A stretch of DNA of 9,838 nucleotides from Candidatus Dormiibacterota bacterium (GTDB taxonomy: Bacteria > Chloroflexota > Dormibacteria > Dormibacterales > Dormibacteraceae), in the NCBI GenBank assembly GCA_003151665.1, contig PLYD01000197.1, positions 551 to 10,388 of the forward strand, in the 5' to 3' direction. Every line of letters begins with the position of its first letter. The stretch's first letter is position 1. Below, piece after piece: positions 1-7,258 of the stretch. The notes beneath the pieces were generated by a model that worked only from the letters and a program-made list of their open reading frames with translations, had not been told where the DNA came from and did not search any database. Position numbers and translations under genes: made by a program.

Positions 1-72
1 ATCGCGCCGTCGATCACCTCAGAGGGCAAGAGCTTCCAGCAGGCCCAGCACGTGGGGATGGGAAAGGCCTGA
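1..72 (+). CDS. 3' end of a gene resembling a GuaB3-type IMP dehydrogenase family protein (partial)
   Basis: Only the last 23 codons and the TGA stop (70-72) lie in the window. The visible C-terminus reads [20 protein letters not shown] and then GKA. An 'APS-x2-(T/S)EGK-x-Q-x-AQ-VGMG' ending is what I recall from the IMP dehydrogenase-related GuaB3 family, and a guanine-synthesis gene follows directly, which fits. The match rests on a short tail recalled from memory, so another identity is possible. The stop codon overlaps the apparent CTG start of guaA (CTGA, 69-72), so the two genes are probably co-translated. Confidence 0.45.
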   Translation: MAPSITSEGKSFQQAQHVGMGKA

Positions 73-1661
73 GCAAGACCGCCACCGCCGCCCGGCCCCG
101 CAAGGAGACCAAGGGCGGCGCCCGGGCACAAACCGTCCTCGTTCTGGACTTCGGCTCGCAGTTCAGCCAGCTCATCGCGCGGCGTGTGCGTGAGGCCCAT
201 GTGTACTGCGAGCTGGTGCCGGGGACGACCCCCTGGGCGGAGCTGAAAGAACGCCACCCGGCGGGGCTGATCCTGAGCGGTGGCCCTTCGAGCGTCTACG
301 AGCCAGGTGCCCCACAGGTCGACCCGGAAGCACTGCGCGCCGGCGTCCCGGTGCTCGGAATCTGCTACGGCATGCAGCTGATCGCCCACCACCTCGGGGG
401 CAAGGTCGATCCCGGCCAGGCTCGCGAATACGGTCCCGCGCTCCTCGCGGTGCGCGAGCCCAATGGCCTGTTCAAGGGCTTGAGCTCCGAGCTGCCCGTC
501 TGGATGAGCCATGGCGACCACGTCAGTGAGCTGCCCCCCGGCTTCCACTCGCTCGCATCGAGCGGAAACTCACCGGTGGCCGCGTTCACCGACGGCCACG
601 GCATCTTCGGCATCCAGTTCCACCCGGAGGTCGTGCACACACCAAGCGGCAGGGCGGTGCTGCGGAACTTCCTGTACGGCGTATGCAAGTGCGATGCGTC
701 GTGGACGGCTGGTTCCTTCATCGCCGAAGCGACCGAGAGCATTCGCGCCCAGGTCGGGTCGGGCCGCGTGATCTGCGCGCTGTCGGGCGGCGTCGACTCG
801 GCCGTGGCCGCGACGCTCGTGCATCGGGCCATCGGCGACCAGCTGACATGTGTGTTCGTCAACAACGGACTTCTGCGCAAGGAGGAGCCCGAGCGAGTGC
901 TCGCGGTCATGCATGGCAACCTGGATATGAACATCAGGTACGTCGACGCGACCGACAGGTTCCTCGACGCCCTGCGTGGTGTGATCGACCCGGAGCAGAA
1001 GCGGCGCATCGTCGGCCGCGAGTTCATCACGGTGTTCGAGGCGGAGGCGCTGAGCCTCGGCCACATCGATTTCCTCGCCCAGGGCACCCTCTACCCGGAC
1101 GTCATCGAGTCCACTGCGGCCGACGTCTCTTCGACCGCCGTCAAGATCAAGACCCATCACAACGTCGGCGGGCTTCCACCGGGGCTTCGCTTCCAGCTCA
1201 TCGAACCGCTCCGCTACCTCTTCAAGGACGAGGTGCGGTCGGTGGGGATGGAGCTTGGGATGCCGGAGGAGATGGTCTACCGCCAACCCTTCCCGGGTCC
1301 GGGGCTTTCGATCCGGTGCCTCGGCGAGGTCACCCCTGAGCGTCTCGAGATCCTGCGCAACGCCGATTGGGTCGTGGTCGACGAGATCAAGCGCAATGGT
1401 CTCTACCGACAGGTGTGGCAGTCGTTCGCGGTGCTGACGCCGCTCGAGACCGTGGGCGTGATGGGCGATTACAGGACCTACGCCAACGTGGTCGCCATTC
1501 GAGTCGTCACCAGCGAAGACGCGATGACCGCCGACTGGGCGCGCGTCCCTTACGAGGTGCTCGCGCGCATCAGCAACCGGATCGTGAACGAGGTGCAAGG
1601 CGTCAACCGGGTCGTCTTCGACATCACGAGCAAGCCACCCGGCACCATCGAGTGGGAATAG
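69..1661 (+). CDS. guaA: GMP synthase (glutamine-hydrolysing)
   Basis: Converts XMP to GMP using ATP and glutamine, the last step of GMP synthesis in the cytoplasm. All three parts are present. The class I glutamine amidotransferase has its Cys nucleophile in GICYGMQ (about C99) and the His/Glu of FHPEV (about H185, E187). The ATP-pyrophosphatase domain has the P-loop SGGVDS (about 239-244). The C-terminal dimerisation domain runs from RQPFPGPGL to the terminal KPPGTIEWE. The conserved N-terminal strand VLVLDFGSQ is coded at 135-161, upstream of the first GTG in frame (186), so a start at 186 would delete it. No ATG, GTG or TTG exists in frame from the window edge to 186. The best candidate is CTG at 69, overlapping the previous stop. 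This gives 530 residues, close to the roughly 525 usual for the family, with an extra Ala/Lys/Arg-rich N-terminal stretch of about 21 residues. Identity is certain; the start is inferred. Confidence 0.95.
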   Translation: MSKTATAARPRKETKGGARAQTVLVLDFGSQFSQLIARRVREAHVYCELVPGTTPWAELKERHPAGLILSGGPSSVYEPGAPQVDPEALRAGVPVLGICYGMQLIAHHLGGKVDPGQAREYGPALLAVREPNGLFKGLSSELPVWMSHGDHVSELPPGFHSLASSGNSPVAAFTDGHGIFGIQFHPEVVHTPSGRAVLRNFLYGVCKCDASWTAGSFIAEATESIRAQVGSGRVICALSGGVDSAVAATLVHRAIGDQLTCVFVNNGLLRKEEPERVLAVMHGNLDMNIRYVDATDRFLDALRGVIDPEQKRRIVGREFITVFEAEALSLGHIDFLAQGTLYPDVIESTAADVSSTAVKIKTHHNVGGLPPGLRFQLIEPLRYLFKDEVRSVGMELGMPEEMVYRQPFPGPGLSIRCLGEVTPERLEILRNADWVVVDEIKRNGLYRQVWQSFAVLTPLETVGVMGDYRTYANVVAIRVVTSEDAMTADWARVPYEVLARISNRIVNEVQGVNRVVFDITSKPPGTIEWE

Positions 1662-1677
1662 AGCAAGTAGCGCGCCG

Positions 1678-2949
1678 GTGAAAGTGCTCGTCGTCGGTTC
1701 TGGAGCTCGCGAGCACGCGCTCGTCTGGAAGTGCGTGCAGTCCGATCTCGTCGAGCGCGTTTACTGCGCACCAGGCAACGGAGGGACGGGGGGCATGGCC
1801 CGAAACGTCCCGATCGGCGCCTCGGACGTGGTGCGGATCGTCGATTTCGCCAAGCGCGAGCGGCTGGGTCTTGTCATCCTCGGGCCCGAGGCGGCGGTCG
1901 ACGCCGGCGTTGGCGATGCGCTGCGCAGCGCCGGTTTCAACGTCTTCGGCCCGAATCGTGGCGCCGGCCGAATCGAGTCCAGCAAGTCTTTTGCCAAGCA
2001 GTTGATGGTCCGCGCCGGAATTCCAACTGCCGACTTTGAAGTTTTCACCCAACCCCAACCGGCGAAGGCATGGGCGGCCCAGCGCGACGGGCGTGTGGCG
2101 GTCAAGGCGGACGGGCTCGCGCGCGGCAAGGGCGTCATTGTCTGCACGAATGTCGACGAAGCAGGCGCAGCAATTGACGCCATGCTCGTTCAGGGACGGT
2201 TCGGCCGAAGCGGGTCCACCGTGGTCATCGAAGAGCTCCTCGAAGGCCCGGAGCTGTCACTGCTCGCGGTGACCGACGGAAGTGAGGTGATCCCGCTCGC
2301 TCCCGCTCGCGACTTCAAGCGGGCGCACGACGGCGACCAGGGACCGAACACCGGTGGGATGGGCGCCTACTCGCCACCGCTGGGGGTCGATGACGCACTC
2401 GTGGCCGAGGTCATGGAAAGGGTCCTGCGCCCCGCGGTTCGGGAGCTGGCTGCGTCAGGCGACGAGTTCCGAGGTGTTCTGTACGCCGGCTTGATGCTGA
2501 CCAAGTCCGGCGTTCGGGCCATCGAGTTCAATGCCCGCTTTGGCGACCCCGAGGCGCAGGCGGTGCTCCCGCGCCTCGAATCGGACCTCGTTGCCCTCGC
2601 CCTGGCGTCTTCGAAAGGCACGCTTGCGTCATTTCCCGACCTCCGCTGGAGCCCGCAGGCGTCGGTCGCCATCGTCGTCGCCTCCGCCCATTACCCCGAT
2701 GACGCGGCGATGACGCTTGGTCTCCAGATCCGGGGCCTGGCCGAAATTCCCCGGGGCGCGCTGATCTTCCACGCCGGAACCAAGTTCGAGCCGGGCAAGG
2801 GCCTGGTGACCGACGGAGGGCGTGTCGTGACGTCCGCCGCCCTGGGTGAAACCGTGGCTGAAGCCCGTGAAAAGGCGCTGGCCGGGGCCCGACAGGTACG
2901 ATTCCCAGGGGCCTTCTTTAGATCGGATATTGCTGCGGAGGCTATTTAG
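1678..2949 (+). CDS. purD: Phosphoribosylamine--glycine ligase (GAR synthetase)
   Basis: Joins glycine to 5-phosphoribosylamine with ATP, the second step of de novo purine synthesis. The 423 residues match the usual length of a monofunctional PurD. The N-terminal nucleotide-fold motif is [11 protein letters not shown] (5-15). The ATP-grasp core follows with [10 protein letters not shown] (143-152), the acidic EELLEGPE stretch (185-192), [12 protein letters not shown] (222-233) and the metal/ATP motif [12 protein letters not shown] (283-294). The C-terminal domain is complete. The GTG start at 1678 puts the first strand MKVLVVGSG right at the N-terminus, as in homologues. It lies 16 nt after the guaA stop, with only a weak purine-rich stretch and no clear Shine-Dalgarno sequence, so coupling to guaA is likely. 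The stop TAG overlaps the purE start by one base. Confidence 0.95.
   Translation: MKVLVVGSGAREHALVWKCVQSDLVERVYCAPGNGGTGGMARNVPIGASDVVRIVDFAKRERLGLVILGPEAAVDAGVGDALRSAGFNVFGPNRGAGRIESSKSFAKQLMVRAGIPTADFEVFTQPQPAKAWAAQRDGRVAVKADGLARGKGVIVCTNVDEAGAAIDAMLVQGRFGRSGSTVVIEELLEGPELSLLAVTDGSEVIPLAPARDFKRAHDGDQGPNTGGMGAYSPPLGVDDALVAEVMERVLRPAVRELAASGDEFRGVLYAGLMLTKSGVRAIEFNARFGDPEAQAVLPRLESDLVALALASSKGTLASFPDLRWSPQASVAIVVASAHYPDDAAMTLGLQIRGLAEIPRGALIFHAGTKFEPGKGLVTDGGRVVTSAALGETVAEAREKALAGARQVRFPGAFFRSDIAAEAI
2937..2941 (+). promoter_or_regulatory. Ribosome binding site of purE
   Basis: GGAGG lies 7 nt before the GTG at 2949, inside the last codons of purD. It is the clearest Shine-Dalgarno match at any plus-strand junction here and supports the GTG overlapping the purD stop as the purE start. 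Confidence 0.75.
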
Positions 2950-3410
2950 TGAACGCAGTCGTCGGCGTCATCCTCGGCTCGAAGTCAGACCTGCCTCTCA
3001 TGGAGTCGTGCGTCAAAGTGCTCGAGGAGCTGGGCCTTGCCCACGAGCTGAAGGTTTGCTCGGCGCACCGCAACCCCCGTGGGGTCATGGAATGGGCCTC
3101 GTCTGCGCGCGAACGCGGCATCAAGGTGGTGATCGCCGCAGCCGGAGGCGCCGCACACCTTCCCGGCGTGGTTGCCGCCTGGACCGACCTGCCGGTGATC
3201 GGCGTGCCGGTGCCGACCCAGCATCTCGGCGGAGTCGACTCCCTGTATTCGATAGTGCAGATGCCTGCCGGGATCCCTGTGGCCACGGTCGCCATCGGCG
3301 AGGGTGGTGCGAAGAATGCCGCCTGGTTGGCGGCGCGCATCATTGGACTGAGCGACAGCGCGGTTGAAGCGCGCCACAGCGAAAAGCGCGCGGCGCTCGC
3401 GGGACCTTGA
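2949..3410 (+). CDS. purE: N5-carboxyaminoimidazole ribonucleotide mutase (PurE class I)
   Basis: Rearranges N5-CAIR to CAIR in de novo purine synthesis. The 153 residues are a typical size for a class I PurE subunit, which forms octamers in characterised members. Visible motifs are GSKSD (10-14) for the phosphate-binding loop, SAHR with the likely catalytic His at 40, [11 protein letters not shown] (63-73), and [20 protein letters not shown] (98-117) in the second half. The usual SAHRTP motif reads SAHRNP, a mild variation. The GTG start shares one base with the purD stop (TAGTG) and has a good GGAGG site. The stop TGA shares its A with the next ATG (TGATG). Class I PurE normally needs PurK to make N5-CAIR; no purK lies in this window, so it would have to be elsewhere. 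Confidence 0.95.
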   Translation: MNAVVGVILGSKSDLPLMESCVKVLEELGLAHELKVCSAHRNPRGVMEWASSARERGIKVVIAAAGGAAHLPGVVAAWTDLPVIGVPVPTQHLGGVDSLYSIVQMPAGIPVATVAIGEGGAKNAAWLAARIIGLSDSAVEARHSEKRAALAGP

Positions 3411-5212
3411 TGGCGAAAAAGACGCCACGCTTGCGGCTGGTCGATACCACTTTTAGGGACGCGCAGCAATCGCTGCTCGGAGGCCACCTGCGCGGCGACG
3501 AGATTGTGCCGATCGCCGCCAAGATGGACGCGATCGGCTTTACCGCGATGGAAGCATTTGGGGGCGCGACCTTCGAGACCCAGGTCCGCCGGCGCGAGGA
3601 CCCTTGGGACTACCTGCGAAATCTGGCCAAGGTCACGCCGAACACTCCAATCCAGGCGCTGATCAGGGGCCAAAACCTCCTCGCGAATCGCAATTTTTCA
3701 GATGACGTGGTCGAGCTCTTCATCAAGCACGCCGCCAAGTGCGGGGTCGATGTGTTTCGCGTGTTCGACCCGCTCAACGACCTCCGCAACATGGAGGCAA
3801 CCGTCGGTGCGGCGCTGAAGGCGAAGAAAAAAGTTCAAGGCGCGCTGAGCTATGCGATCTCGCCCGCCCACAACATCGAGCTGTGGTGCTCGCTCGCGAA
3901 AGGCCTGGTGAACATGGGCTGCCACGAGGTCGTGATCAAGGACACGTCAGGCCTGCTCAGCCCGCAGGCGACCTGGGAGCTGGTCACCGCGCTCAAGGAG
4001 ACCGTCGACGTTCCCATCGACGTTCACTCGCACTGTTCGAGCGGCATGGCGCCGATGGCGTACATGGCGGCGGTCGAAGCCGGCGCGGAGATCCTCGATG
4101 TCGCCATGTCGCCACTTGCCTGGGGTACGTCGCAGCCCGCCGTCGAAAGTGTGGTTGCCGCCCTGAGGGGCGGCGAGTACGACACCGGGCTGGACCTGGA
4201 GAAGATGTGGGACGTTCAGCACGACGTCGAGGTCTTGAAACGAAAGCACATCGAGGACCTGAGCCCGGTTGCCGACCGCGTGGACGCAAGCATCCTGCGC
4301 TACCAGATGCCGGGACTGATGCTCGAAGACGTTCACCGGCAGCTGGCCGCGCGCAATGCCTCGGGACGGCTCGCCGAGGTGCTGGAGGAGGCCAACCGTG
4401 TGCGGCAGGAGCTCGGCTATCCGCCGCTGGTCGCGCCGATCCGCCAGATGATCGCCACCCAGGCCGTCTACAACGTGATCGGGGGCGATCGCTACGCCAC
4501 GGTGACCCAGGAGTTGAAGGACTACCTTCAGGGTCTTTACGGCCGGCCGCCGGTGCCGGCCGATCCCGAGCTGCGTCGGCTCGTCCTCGGCCGCGAGGAG
4601 CCGATCACCATTCGGCCCGCCGACCTTCTCGAGCCACAGGTCGAGGCGGCGCGCATGCAGCTCAAGAAGATGGGCTACGAGCCAACTGACGAATCCGTGC
4701 TCATCCACCTGCTGTTTCCGAACCTCACGCCTGAATATCTCCGTGGCCCCGAGTCAGAGGCGAAGGCGCCCAAAGCTCCTGCTCGGTCAGTGGCTCCTGA
4801 GCCGGTTGCTGCGGCTCCCGATCCGCCGGCTGCATCAACGCCGCCCGCCGCTGCAGCTGTCGCCGCGGAGTTCGACGTGGAGGTCGAGGGCGAGGTATTC
4901 AAGGTGCGCGTCAGCGGAGCCGGGATGACGGTCATGCCCGGCGTAGCCGCAGGCTCTGCGCCCGCCTCCACCCAACCAGGCCCGACGCCGCGCACTGGCG
5001 AGGGCACCGTTATCGCACCGATGCAGGGCCTCATCGTCAAGCTGCCAGTGAAGGCGGGTGACGACGTCAAGCTGGGAGATGTGGTCGCCGTGCTCGAGGC
5101 GATGAAGATGCAGAACGACATCGTCACCACGGTGGCCGGAAGGGTGCGCGAGGTCTACGTCAAAGAGGGCGAGGTGGTCACCCCGAGCCAGCCGCTGCTT
5201 TCCGTCGGATGA
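3410..5212 (+). CDS. pycB: Pyruvate carboxylase subunit B (carboxyltransferase plus biotin carrier domain)
   Basis: Likely transfers the carboxyl group from carboxybiotin to pyruvate, giving oxaloacetate. From the ATG at 3410 it has 600 residues. The carboxyltransferase barrel begins with DTTFRDAQQS (metal ligand Asp 12), continues with VVIKDTSG (the probably carboxylated Lys 177), HSHCSSGMAPM (metal ligands His 206 and His 208) and WGTSQPA (238-244). A long Ala/Pro-rich hinge (about 452-495) leads to a C-terminal biotinyl domain with EAMKMQND; Lys 566 is the biotin site. The same architecture occurs in oxaloacetate decarboxylase alpha and transcarboxylase 5S-related proteins. The adjacent biotin carboxylase gene, and the absence of genes for the decarboxylase membrane subunits in the window, favour pyruvate carboxylase. 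A TTG sits three bases before the ATG, but the ATG in the TGATG overlap with purE is the simpler start. Confidence 0.9.
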   Translation: MAKKTPRLRLVDTTFRDAQQSLLGGHLRGDEIVPIAAKMDAIGFTAMEAFGGATFETQVRRREDPWDYLRNLAKVTPNTPIQALIRGQNLLANRNFSDDVVELFIKHAAKCGVDVFRVFDPLNDLRNMEATVGAALKAKKKVQGALSYAISPAHNIELWCSLAKGLVNMGCHEVVIKDTSGLLSPQATWELVTALKETVDVPIDVHSHCSSGMAPMAYMAAVEAGAEILDVAMSPLAWGTSQPAVESVVAALRGGEYDTGLDLEKMWDVQHDVEVLKRKHIEDLSPVADRVDASILRYQMPGLMLEDVHRQLAARNASGRLAEVLEEANRVRQELGYPPLVAPIRQMIATQAVYNVIGGDRYATVTQELKDYLQGLYGRPPVPADPELRRLVLGREEPITIRPADLLEPQVEAARMQLKKMGYEPTDESVLIHLLFPNLTPEYLRGPESEAKAPKAPARSVAPEPVAAAPDPPAASTPPAAAAVAAEFDVEVEGEVFKVRVSGAGMTVMPGVAAGSAPASTQPGPTPRTGEGTVIAPMQGLIVKLPVKAGDDVKLGDVVAVLEAMKMQNDIVTTVAGRVREVYVKEGEVVTPSQPLLSVG

Positions 5213-5230
5213 AGCGAAAGCACATCCGAT
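5204..5230 (+). promoter_or_regulatory. Intercistronic hairpin with GAAA tetraloop between pycB and pycA
   Basis: The arms at 5205-5211 (TCGGATG) and 5223-5229 (CATCCGA) pair perfectly over 7 bp, and a G-U pair (5204/5230) extends the base. Inside, a small 2x1 A-rich internal loop leads to two G-C pairs (5214-5215 with 5220-5221) that close a GAAA loop (5216-5219), a GNRA tetraloop. The pycB stop codon (5210-5212) lies in the left arm. The structure ends 7 nt before the TTG of pycA. No U-tract follows, so it is not an intrinsic terminator. A role in translational coupling, subunit ratio or mRNA processing is inferred. Confidence 0.5.
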
Positions 5231-5237
5231 CAAGAGA

Positions 5238-6698
5238 TTGAAGAGCAAGCTTTTCAAGAAAATCCTGATCGCCAATCGAGGCGAGATCGCAATCCGCGTC
5301 ATGCGCGCGTGCCGCGAGCTTGGTATCGCGACGGCCGCCGTCTACTCCGACGCCGATCGCAACGCGATCCACACGCGGTACGCGGATGAGGCGCACCACA
5401 TCGGCGGCGCGCCACCTGGCGAGTCTTACCTACAGCTCGAGCGCATCGTCAAGGTCGCTCACGACTGTGGAGCGGAGGCGATCCACCCAGGCTATGGATT
5501 TCTTTCAGAGAAATCTGCATTTCCCGATGCGTGCGAGGCGGCGGGAATCAAGTTCATCGGACCGCCGGCTTCGGCGATGCGAGCGCTCAGCTCAAAGGTG
5601 TCGGCGCGGCAGATGGCGGTCGCGAATGGTGTTCCAGTGACGCCCGGCACTGGGGCGATCTCGAATCCGCAGGAGGCTGTCGCCGCGGCGAAGGAGATTG
5701 GCTTCCCTGTGATGGTCAAGCCGTCAGGCGGCGGCGGTGGCATCGGGATGAAGGTCGTGGAGTCGGAGAGTGAGCTGGTGGCGGCGATAGAGAGCAGCGC
5801 CCAAGCGGCTCGTTCTGCTTTCGGCGACGGGACCGTCTACCTGGAGCGATACGTTCGCAAGCCGCGGCATGTCGAGATCCAGGTCATCTGCGACAGCCAC
5901 GGGAACGCAGTGCACCTGGGCGAGCGCGAGTGCTCAATCCAGCGGCGCCACCAGAAGATCATGGAAGAGACCCCCTCGCCGGTGGTGACGCCGGAGATCA
6001 GGTCAGCGATGGGAGAGGCGGCGATCCGCGCCGCGAGGGCCGCCGGCTATGTCAACGCAGGGACCGTTGAGTTCATCTTCAGCAACGGAGAGTTCTATTT
6101 CCTCGAGGTCAACGCGAGGCTGCAGGTCGAGCATCCGATCACCGAGGCGGTCACGGGAATCGATCTCGTCAAGGAGCAGATACGAATCGCAGCCGGCATG
6201 GAGCTGAGCTTCACACAGGACGACGTGAGGTGGACCGGTCACGCGATCGAGATGCGCATCAACGCGGAGGACCCGCTGCGTAAGTTCATGCCTAATCCCA
6301 AAAGGATCGCGCGGTGGGTCGCGCCCGCAGGCCCTGGTATTCGTGTCGACTCGGGGTTTGGCCCAGGTTCCGACGTACCTCCCAACTACGACTCATTGGT
6401 GGCAAAGCTGATCGTCCACGGCAGCGATCGCGCAGAGGCGATCGCGCGGGCGAGTCGCGCTCTCCGCGAGTTCGTCGTGGTTGGTCCGGCGACGACGATC
6501 AGCTACCACCGAGCGATCCTGGACAGCGCAGATTTCCGCGCAGGCAAGTTGAGCACTCGCTTCATCGAGGAGCATCCCGAGCTGGTCGATCAGGCCAAGC
6601 GATACGCGAGCGACATCTCGCCATTCGACTACGGCGCCGACCCAAGGCACGTGGCGGCTGCTGCAGCCGCAGTGGCCGTTGTGGTGCAGAAGCACTGA
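5238..6698 (+). CDS. pycA: Biotin carboxylase subunit (pyruvate carboxylase subunit A / AccC type)
   Basis: Carboxylates biotin on the carrier domain using ATP and bicarbonate. The 486 residues hold the three biotin carboxylase domains: the N-terminal KKILIANRGEIAIRV fold (7-21), the ATP-grasp core and the C-terminal domain. Residues equivalent to those of E. coli AccC are present with an offset of about two: Lys 120, Lys 161, His 211, Glu 278, Glu 290, Asn 292, Arg 294, Glu 298 and Arg 340. The glycine-rich loop (164-170) reads GGGGGIG, with Ile where the E. coli enzyme has Arg. LGERECSIQRRHQK and RLQVEHP resemble acyl-CoA carboxylase subunits more than long single-chain pyruvate carboxylases, so it might serve several carboxylases. 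Partnership with the gene just upstream is the simplest reading. About 30 residues beyond the usual end form an Ala/Val-rich tail. The TTG start (5238) is the only one that keeps the first strand; no well-spaced Shine-Dalgarno sequence is seen. Confidence 0.9.
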   Translation: MKSKLFKKILIANRGEIAIRVMRACRELGIATAAVYSDADRNAIHTRYADEAHHIGGAPPGESYLQLERIVKVAHDCGAEAIHPGYGFLSEKSAFPDACEAAGIKFIGPPASAMRALSSKVSARQMAVANGVPVTPGTGAISNPQEAVAAAKEIGFPVMVKPSGGGGGIGMKVVESESELVAAIESSAQAARSAFGDGTVYLERYVRKPRHVEIQVICDSHGNAVHLGERECSIQRRHQKIMEETPSPVVTPEIRSAMGEAAIRAARAAGYVNAGTVEFIFSNGEFYFLEVNARLQVEHPITEAVTGIDLVKEQIRIAAGMELSFTQDDVRWTGHAIEMRINAEDPLRKFMPNPKRIARWVAPAGPGIRVDSGFGPGSDVPPNYDSLVAKLIVHGSDRAEAIARASRALREFVVVGPATTISYHRAILDSADFRAGKLSTRFIEEHPELVDQAKRYASDISPFDYGADPRHVAAAAAAVAVVVQKH

Positions 6699-7258
6699 GC
6701 AAGCTGCCCCACCCGGATCGCGGCAGGCCGTTCGAGGTGTTGGCCTCTTCCACTGCCGGAACCTCGGGCCCGTTCACCCTGCGCGACGATGTGATCCGGT
6801 TTCCCGACGGACCTGAAGCGCGCTACACGGTGCTGGTCAACCCCGACTCGGCCTTCATCGTTCCCTACTTCGAGAACGGGGACACGATGTTGGTGCGCCA
6901 GTGGCGCCATGCGTGGGACGCATCATCGTGGGAGGTCCCGGCGGGCACGTTCAATGGCGACGAAGACCCGCTGGATTGCGCGAAGCGTGAGCTCGCCGAA
7001 GAGACAGGACTTTTGGCCGTGCGCTACACCTCACTTGGAGTCGTGCACGGGGCAGCGTTTCTGACGGGTCGTGCGCACATGTTCCTGGCGCAGTCGCTGA
7101 CGCAATCGGATCGGAGCCCCGAGGCCTACGAGCAAGACATGGAGGTGCTCCGGGTGCCGTTCGCGGAAGCGCTCGAAGCTGCCCTCGATGGCACGATAGT
7201 TCATTCGGGATCGGTCACCGCTCTATGCCGGGCGGCTCGGACCTTGACGATTCTCTAG
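6695..7258 (+). CDS. Nudix hydrolase, probable ADP-ribose pyrophosphatase
   Basis: A Nudix-fold pyrophosphohydrolase. The full Nudix box G-x5-E-x7-R-E-x2-E-E-x-G-hydrophobic occupies residues 84-106, with catalytic glutamates in RELAEE. The preceding QWRHAWDASSWEVPAG is typical of the ADP-ribose pyrophosphatase subgroup, which splits ADP-ribose into AMP and ribose 5-phosphate; the substrate here is inferred. Homologues begin with a segment like 'RPFEVLAS...LRDDVIRFPDG', and this is coded from 6725 on. GTG at 6737 or TTG at 6740 would cut into it. No ATG, GTG or TTG lies in frame between the deep interior of pycA and 6737. The best start is CTG at 6695, overlapping the pycA stop (CTGA), which gives 187 residues. 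A much longer frame starting at 6314 would overlap pycA by almost 400 bases and is not credible. The stop shares CTAG with the convergent gene. Confidence 0.88.
   Translation: MSKLPHPDRGRPFEVLASSTAGTSGPFTLRDDVIRFPDGPEARYTVLVNPDSAFIVPYFENGDTMLVRQWRHAWDASSWEVPAGTFNGDEDPLDCAKRELAEETGLLAVRYTSLGVVHGAAFLTGRAHMFLAQSLTQSDRSPEAYEQDMEVLRVPFAEALEAALDGTIVHSGSVTALCRAARTLTIL

Noticed and set aside
570..1598. Open frame of about 340 codons on the minus strand opposite guaA
   Set aside because: It is antisense to a gene with full family motifs, gives a His/Arg/Asp-rich sequence with no recognisable domain, and such frames are expected in GC-rich coding DNA.
3368..3391. GCGCGC inverted repeat near the end of purE
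   Set aside because: Short, self-complementary GC sequence within coding DNA, with no T-run; expected by chance at this base composition.
2942..3673. Minus-strand frame across purE and the start of pycB
   Set aside because: It lies antisense to two clear overlapping genes, and its composition is that of a shadow frame.
3739..4689. Long plus-strand frame inside pycB
   Set aside because: Arg/Gly-rich shadow frame with no motif; pycB is intact and conserved over the same bases.
5204..5230. Hairpin as an intrinsic terminator
   Set aside because: No run of T follows the stem, and pycA begins 7 nt later in the same apparent operon.
6314..6694. N-terminal extension of the Nudix gene deep into pycA
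   Set aside because: It would overlap pycA by almost 400 bases, and the extra sequence is Arg/Gly/Ser-rich with no domain, while pycA is complete in its own frame.
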